From the NCBI RefSeq assembly GCF_002764115.1, contig NZ_CP017940.1, forward strand, positions 1,338,501 to 1,402,500: a stretch of 64,000 nucleotides of DNA, written 5' to 3'. This document shows positions 60,147-64,000 of this stretch, piece after piece. Source of the DNA: Phyllobacterium zundukense. GTDB taxonomy: Bacteria; Pseudomonadota; Alphaproteobacteria; Rhizobiales; Rhizobiaceae. The translations under genes and the position numbers were made by a program. Each line of letters starts with the position of its first letter. Positions within the stretch are counted from its first letter, which is position 1. Below the pieces are notes generated by a model. The model was given only the letters and a program-made list of their open reading frames with translations, ran no database searches and had not been told where the DNA came from.

Positions 60147-60941
60147 ATGGGCGTTCATCGTCGTCAATGGATTAAAAAGACTGTTGCCGCTTTTGCGGCG
60201 GCCTGGCTTGGTACGGCACTATTGGCAGCGCCGGCAATGGCTGCTGAAAAGGTGACCGTGTTCGCGGCCGCCAGCCTCAAGAACGCGCTCGATGATATCA
60301 CTGCTGCCTGGCAGAAGGGCACCGGCAACGAAGCGACAATCTCCTATGCTGCGAGCTCGGCCTTGGCCAAGCAGATCGAGTCCGGAGCGCCTGCTGACAT
60401 CTTCATCTCGGCAGACCTTGACTGGATGGATTATGTGGCGAAGAAAAAGCTGATCAAGGAGGGATCCGCCACGAATCTCCTTGGCAATCGTATCGTTCTG
60501 GTTGCATCGAAAGACGAGGCCGAACCGGTTGAGATCAAAAAAGGCTTCGACCTTGCAAAGCTACTGGGCGACGGGCGCCTTGCCATGGGTGCGGTTGATT
60601 CCGTTCCCGCGGGTAAATACGGAAAGTCTGCCCTTGAATCTCTTGGCGTGTGGTCCTCAGTGGAGAACAAGGTGGCCGGAGCCGAGAGTGTGCGCGCTGC
60701 GCTGTTGCTGGTATCGCGCGGCGAGGCGCCTTACGGGATCGTCTACCAGACTGATGCTGCCGCCGACAAAGAGGTCAAGATCGTCGGCACTTTCCCGGAA
60801 GACAGCCACAAGCCCATCATCTATCCAATCGCAATCCTAGCCGAGAGCAAGAATGCCGCTGCTGTGTCGCTGTTTGACTACATCAAATCGGAAAAGGCTG
60901 TGCCATTCTTCGAAAAGCAGGGATTTACCGTACTCAAGTAG
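60147..60941 (+). CDS. modA: Molybdate ABC transporter substrate-binding protein
   Basis: The protein (264 residues) has a signal peptide ending AAPAMAA and the ModA core KVTVFAAASLKNALDDITAA, AASSALAKQIESGAPADIFI, and GAVDSVPAGKYGKSALESLG, which supply oxyanion-binding serines. It binds molybdate (or tungstate) in the periplasm for ModBC. CGGAGAT lies 8 bases before ATG 60147. Two ModE-like boxes lie 22-88 bases upstream. Confidence 0.95.
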   Translation: MGVHRRQWIKKTVAAFAAAWLGTALLAAPAMAAEKVTVFAAASLKNALDDITAAWQKGTGNEATISYAASSALAKQIESGAPADIFISADLDWMDYVAKKKLIKEGSATNLLGNRIVLVASKDEAEPVEIKKGFDLAKLLGDGRLAMGAVDSVPAGKYGKSALESLGVWSSVENKVAGAESVRAALLLVSRGEAPYGIVYQTDAAADKEVKIVGTFPEDSHKPIIYPIAILAESKNAAAVSLFDYIKSEKAVPFFEKQGFTVLK

Positions 60942-61001
60942 TCTTGCCGGATCCCTTGGCGCTGCCTCGGGAGCTGCATCGATCAGAGGGGGCTGACGTT
61001 T

Positions 61002-61703
61002 TTGGACTGGTTCTCACTGAGCAAGGAAGAATGGACTGCCGTTCACCTCACTTTGCGCATTGCGTCTGTCGCGATGCTTGTCAGCTTGCCGTTTGGCATT
61101 CTCACCGGCTGGTTGCTGGCGCGGGGGAAATTCTGGGGCAAGTCCATCCTCAACGGCCTTATCCATCTGCCCCTGATCCTGCCGCCGGTCGTAACCGGGT
61201 TTATCCTGCTGATCCTGTTTGGGCGGCGCGGGCCGGTTGGTGCATTTCTGGCCGAACATTTCGATATCGTCCTGTCATTCCGCTGGACGGGCGCAGCGCT
61301 CGCCTGCGGTGTGATGGGTTTTCCGTTGATGGTGCGCAGCATCCGGCTTTCCATCGAGGCAGTAGATCGCAGGCTTGAAGACGCGGCGGGAACCCTGGGG
61401 GCCAGCCCCTTGTGGGTGTTCGCGACCGTGACCCTGCCATTGATACTGCCGGGCATCATCGCGGGTATGATCCTTTCCTTTGCCAAAGCCATGGGTGAGT
61501 TTGGCGCAACGATCACATTCGTCTCCAATATTCCGGGAGAAACGCAAACATTATCTGCCGCCATTTACACCTTCACGCAGGTGCCGGGTGGTGACGCCGG
61601 TGCGTTTCGACTGACGATCATCTCTGTCGTCATTTCCATGGCGGCGTTGATGGCATCGGAATTCATGGCTTATCTTGTCGGACGCAGGGTGGATATCGAA
61701 TGA
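61002..61703 (+). CDS. modB: Molybdate ABC transporter permease
   Basis: A 233-residue inner-membrane protein with about 5 helices. [20 protein letters not shown] is the family start, the EAA loop [20 protein letters not shown] contacts ModC, and [20 protein letters not shown] is the signature. The start is TTG 61002, preceded by GAGGGGGC. It overlaps modC by four bases (ATGA). Confidence 0.94.
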   Translation: MDWFSLSKEEWTAVHLTLRIASVAMLVSLPFGILTGWLLARGKFWGKSILNGLIHLPLILPPVVTGFILLILFGRRGPVGAFLAEHFDIVLSFRWTGAALACGVMGFPLMVRSIRLSIEAVDRRLEDAAGTLGASPLWVFATVTLPLILPGIIAGMILSFAKAMGEFGATITFVSNIPGETQTLSAAIYTFTQVPGGDAGAFRLTIISVVISMAALMASEFMAYLVGRRVDIE

Positions 61704-62776
61704 GTCTGGTTTTTCAAGCGACAGACACTCTCGGCAAGTTTGTCCTCGATGCGGCATTTACATCCAATCGCGGTGTTACGGCGCTGTTCGGACGTTCCGG
61801 TTCTGGAAAGACATCGGTCATCCGCATTATCGCCGGCCTTACACGCCCTGATCAGGGAAAGGTCGTTTTCGATGGCGACGTGCTCGTTGATACGCAGAAA
61901 CGCATATTTGTGCCCAAGCACAAACGCCGTTTCGCCACTGTGTTTCAGGAGGGACGGCTCTTTCCCCATCTGACAGTCCGGCAAAATCTGAATTATGGCC
62001 GGTGGTTTGTGCCAAAGCTCGAGCGTGCTGACAATCTATCGACGATCGTCGAGCTGCTCGGTATCGGCGCGCTGCTGGACCGGCGTCCGGGGAAATTGTC
62101 AGGGGGAGAAAAACAGCGCATTGCTATTGGCCGCGCCTTGCTGTCGTCACCGCGCTTGCTGTTGATGGACGAACCGCTCGCCGCGCTTGATGATGCGCGG
62201 AAAATGGAAATCCTTCCCTATCTCGAAGCCTTGCGTGACGAATTGGACATACCGATCGTCTATGTCAGCCATTCGGTGGCGGAAGTGGCGCGGATTGCCG
62301 ACCGCGTCATTGTCATGAGCGATGGCAAGGTGGCGATGGCAGGCGCTGCAGCGGACGTCCTGAGCCAGCCCTCCATTTCAATCGTGTCGGATCGACGGGA
62401 GGCGGGCTCGCTGGTGGAGGGCAGGGTTGAACACTACGATTCGAGGCATCGGCTCGCGACCATCGGCTTCAAGTCATCGAAAATCTACGTATCGGGTACG
62501 GAAATCGGCGAGGGGAAGGCTGTTCGTGTCCATATTCTCGCCAAGGACGTGATGCTTTCAACTGTTCGGCCCGAACAATTGAGCGCGCTCAATATCCTTG
62601 AAGGGACAATCAGCGCGATCAACGTCGACAAGACAGGCACGGTCGACGTTCAGATCGATTGCGGGGGAACGCCGGTTTTGGCGCGAATTACCGAATTGTC
62701 CTTCGAGCGGCTTGGTCTCCTGCAGGGATTGAGGGTTTTTGCTATCATCAAGACCGTGGCACTGGAACCTCACTGA
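61700..62776 (+). CDS. modC: Molybdate ABC transporter ATP-binding protein
   Basis: The 358-residue ATPase has Walker [10 protein letters not shown] (about 33-41), signature [20 protein letters not shown], Walker [13 protein letters not shown], the switch histidine YVSHSV, and a C-terminal TOBE (MopI-like) domain (about 290-350) that can bind molybdate and inhibit transport. It completes modABC. Its 3' end overlaps the 3' end of the convergent modE-like gene by 7 bases. Confidence 0.95.
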   Translation: MSLVFQATDTLGKFVLDAAFTSNRGVTALFGRSGSGKTSVIRIIAGLTRPDQGKVVFDGDVLVDTQKRIFVPKHKRRFATVFQEGRLFPHLTVRQNLNYGRWFVPKLERADNLSTIVELLGIGALLDRRPGKLSGGEKQRIAIGRALLSSPRLLLMDEPLAALDDARKMEILPYLEALRDELDIPIVYVSHSVAEVARIADRVIVMSDGKVAMAGAAADVLSQPSISIVSDRREAGSLVEGRVEHYDSRHRLATIGFKSSKIYVSGTEIGEGKAVRVHILAKDVMLSTVRPEQLSALNILEGTISAINVDKTGTVDVQIDCGGTPVLARITELSFERLGLLQGLRVFAIIKTVALEPH

Positions 62777-63156
62777 CTGTCAGTGTCAGGCGCCGTCGTT
62801 TCGCTGCGATTGGCATCAAGCCAATCAATATCCGATGCGAGCGCTGCTTCAACCTTTTGTTCCATGGCGCGGAAGCGGCTGAGCAATTCCTCGCCGAATT
62901 CGGTCACGATTGCCCCGCCGCCTTGCTTGCCGCCGCGCTGCGAGTCGACGACGGAATGCGTGAACATGCTGTTCATTGCGCTGACAAGCAACCAGGCTCT
63001 GCGATAGGACATGTCCATGGCGCGGCCAGCGGCGGAAATGGAGCCCGTGGCACGGATATGCTCCAGCAACTGCATTTTTCCTCGACCGATCCTTTCCCTG
63101 TTGGGAAAATCGATGCGCAGAACCGTTTTCAGATCGCTTTTCGAGGGGGAACGCAT
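62770..63156 (-). CDS. modE: ModE-type winged-helix regulator, without molybdate-binding domain
   Basis: A protein of about 128 residues: a LysR-like winged helix only, [20 protein letters not shown] with [20 protein letters not shown] and [20 protein letters not shown], the ModE N-terminal domain. The two C-terminal TOBE domains that sense molybdate in E. coli ModE are missing, so sensing would differ or be lost. This short form is frequent in alphaproteobacteria. ATG 63156 is chosen; a TTG at 63186 would add ten residues. It is convergent with modC and probably represses modABC through the boxes at 60.1 kb. Confidence 0.88.
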   Translation of the reverse strand: MRSPSKSDLKTVLRIDFPNRERIGRGKMQLLEHIRATGSISAAGRAMDMSYRRAWLLVSAMNSMFTHSVVDSQRGGKQGGGAIVTEFGEELLSRFRAMEQKVEAALASDIDWLDANRSETTAPDTDSQ

Positions 63157-63254
63157 AGTTGTTACCGCACAGTTGGAATGTCGCAATTATCTATAGCAAG
63201 GCAAGTGCGGATGTACACAGAGGCCCGTTTTCGACCAAGGCAACAGTAATCTGC

Positions 63255-64000
63255 CTAACGTAATTTCTCGATATATTTGGCGTGGAACCGTACATACCCC
63301 GCCTCGGTTTGCTTGAGGTGGGTTTCAATGAGTGTATGGAATTCCGGCAGCCGATAGAACGGTACGCCCGGATATGCGTGATGCTCGGCATGGTATGGCA
63401 TGTTCCATGCGAGCTTTCGAACCAGCCAGGTCGTGGTGGTGGTCCTGCTGTTCTCCAGCATGTTGGCGACATAGGGACAACGGCCATGCTCGGCGAGCAA
63501 ATATAGGCGCAGGAAAGGTTGCCCCAATATTGCGGGTAGGATCCAGACATACACGAGGGCCGCCGTCTGGAGATAGATGGAAAGGCCAATCATGACCGCG
63601 TAGCCAAGGATCATCATCTGCGCCTCAGTGCGGACTTTGCTGCGGCCCTTTGGCGGCACGAATGGATCGCTTCCATACCCCGAAGCATTTATTGCAAGCA
63701 TTTTTATATGGCCATACCACACCGGAATCCCCGACAGGTGGACGAGATATTCACGCAGGGTTTCCGGCTTTGGAGACGCCAGCTCAGGGTCATTGTCGGG
63801 ATCTTGTGTAAAGCGGTGATGAGCAAAATGAAAATAACGGAACCAGTCCGACGGCAACACAATCATGAAGCTGCACACCCGCGCGACTATGTCATTCAGC
63901 CACTGCGTCTTGAAAGGGGTGCGGTGCACCGATTCATGCAGTAGGGTAAACAAAAACACGATCAAAATGCCTTGCGGCAGCATGAGCAAGGGCCATAAAG
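63255..64000 (-). CDS. Fatty acid desaturase family protein, N-terminus cut by the window
   Basis: The 248 codons present are open to the window edge. Three histidine boxes are visible: HESVH, HFAHHRF and HAEHHAYP, which bind the di-iron centre of membrane desaturases and hydroxylases. Hydrophobic segments flank them (for example VYVWILPAILGQPFLRLYLL). Family members insert double bonds or hydroxyls into fatty acids or carotenoids; the specific one cannot be told. The gene ends near modE with about 98 bases between. Confidence 0.85.
   Translation of the reverse strand, partial: LWPLLMLPQGILIVFLFTLLHESVHRTPFKTQWLNDIVARVCSFMIVLPSDWFRYFHFAHHRFTQDPDNDPELASPKPETLREYLVHLSGIPVWYGHIKMLAINASGYGSDPFVPPKGRSKVRTEAQMMILGYAVMIGLSIYLQTAALVYVWILPAILGQPFLRLYLLAEHGRCPYVANMLENSRTTTTTWLVRKLAWNMPYHAEHHAYPGVPFYRLPEFHTLIETHLKQTEAGYVRFHAKYIEKLR

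Noticed and set aside
1..64000. CRISPR array
   Set aside because: No set of regularly spaced short direct repeats with unique spacers was found; the repeats present are palindromic pairs.
1..64000. tRNA, rRNA or tmRNA genes
   Set aside because: No cloverleaf with a TTCGANTC-type loop and CCA end, nor rRNA blocks, could be recognised by eye; a covariance search could still find a small one.

Overview
The window is chromosomal DNA from an alphaproteobacterium of the order Hyphomicrobiales (Rhizobiales). The best guess is a Phyllobacteriaceae/Brucellaceae/Rhizobiaceae-type genome. The evidence is a GC-rich composition, the purC-purS-purQ and purL-bolA-grxD blocks, the alphaproteobacterial F1-ATPase inhibitor zeta subunit, several proteins of rhizobial DUF families (DUF1127, DUF982, DUF1476, DUF1868, DUF2259, DUF3008), an lpiA-acvB pair, and short palindromic intergenic repeats. 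The genus cannot be fixed from the sequence alone. No prophage, transposase, rRNA, tRNA or CRISPR array was seen.

Layout. 1-8 kb: aminotransferase start, icd, a TrmJ-like RNA methyltransferase with murI, an LLM flavin oxidoreductase, an HxlR regulator divergent from an NAD(P)-binding oxidoreductase, and an extensin-like secreted protein. 8-16 kb: rpsD, glutaminase, ttcA, a Bcr/CflA efflux pump, then grxD, bolA and purL on the minus strand. 15.5-20.8 kb: an accessory segment (SDR, DUF1330, GIY-YIG, a MocR regulator facing two DUF1127 genes, lipoprotein, GST) that separates purL from purQ. 20.8-23 kb: purQ, two tiny overlapping coiled-coil genes, purS and purC. 23-29.4 kb: ATPase zeta inhibitor, HpcH aldolase, a Phd-type antitoxin with a frameshifted PemK-like toxin, hydrolase, quinone reductase facing a TetR regulator, epimerase, VOC protein. 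29.8-34.8 kb (minus): substrate-binding protein, P1 peptidase, rpe, DUF2259 and purB. 35-41 kb (plus): flavin reductase, then a CoxD/CoxE/XdhC/XdhC/MocA-type maturation set for a molybdenum hydroxylase whose catalytic subunits are not in the window. 41-50 kb: lipoprotein, diacylglycerol-kinase-like lipid kinase, glycoamylase, FAH hydrolase, and the lpiA(mprF)-acvB lipid operon. 50-56 kb: SBF transporter, DUF1868 2H phosphoesterase, and a ferric-iron ABC importer (fbpC-fbpA-fbpB). 56-64 kb: PQQ-type sugar dehydrogenase, L,D-transpeptidase, DUF982, modABC with a convergent modE and two ModE-like boxes, and a fatty acid desaturase cut by the window end.

How it fits together. Purine synthesis (purB, purC, purS, purQ, purL) recurs along the window. 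Molybdenum recurs too: modABC/modE takes up molybdate, and the Cox/Xdh-type set finishes a molybdenum-cytosine-dinucleotide enzyme. Envelope genes (lpiA-acvB, L,D-transpeptidase, extensin-like protein, desaturase, lipid kinase, glycoamylase) suggest adaptation to acid, osmotic or host stress.

The most striking non-gene signals are two families of palindromic repeats, a three-unit 14-bp-period operator before the TetR gene, tandem ModE-like boxes before modA, a one-base frameshift in a toxin gene, and a possible ATT start on a substrate-binding protein. No wholly new multi-gene system could be demonstrated; the least explained items are the coiled-coil pair inside the pur operon and the NSNS-motif protein before lpiA.
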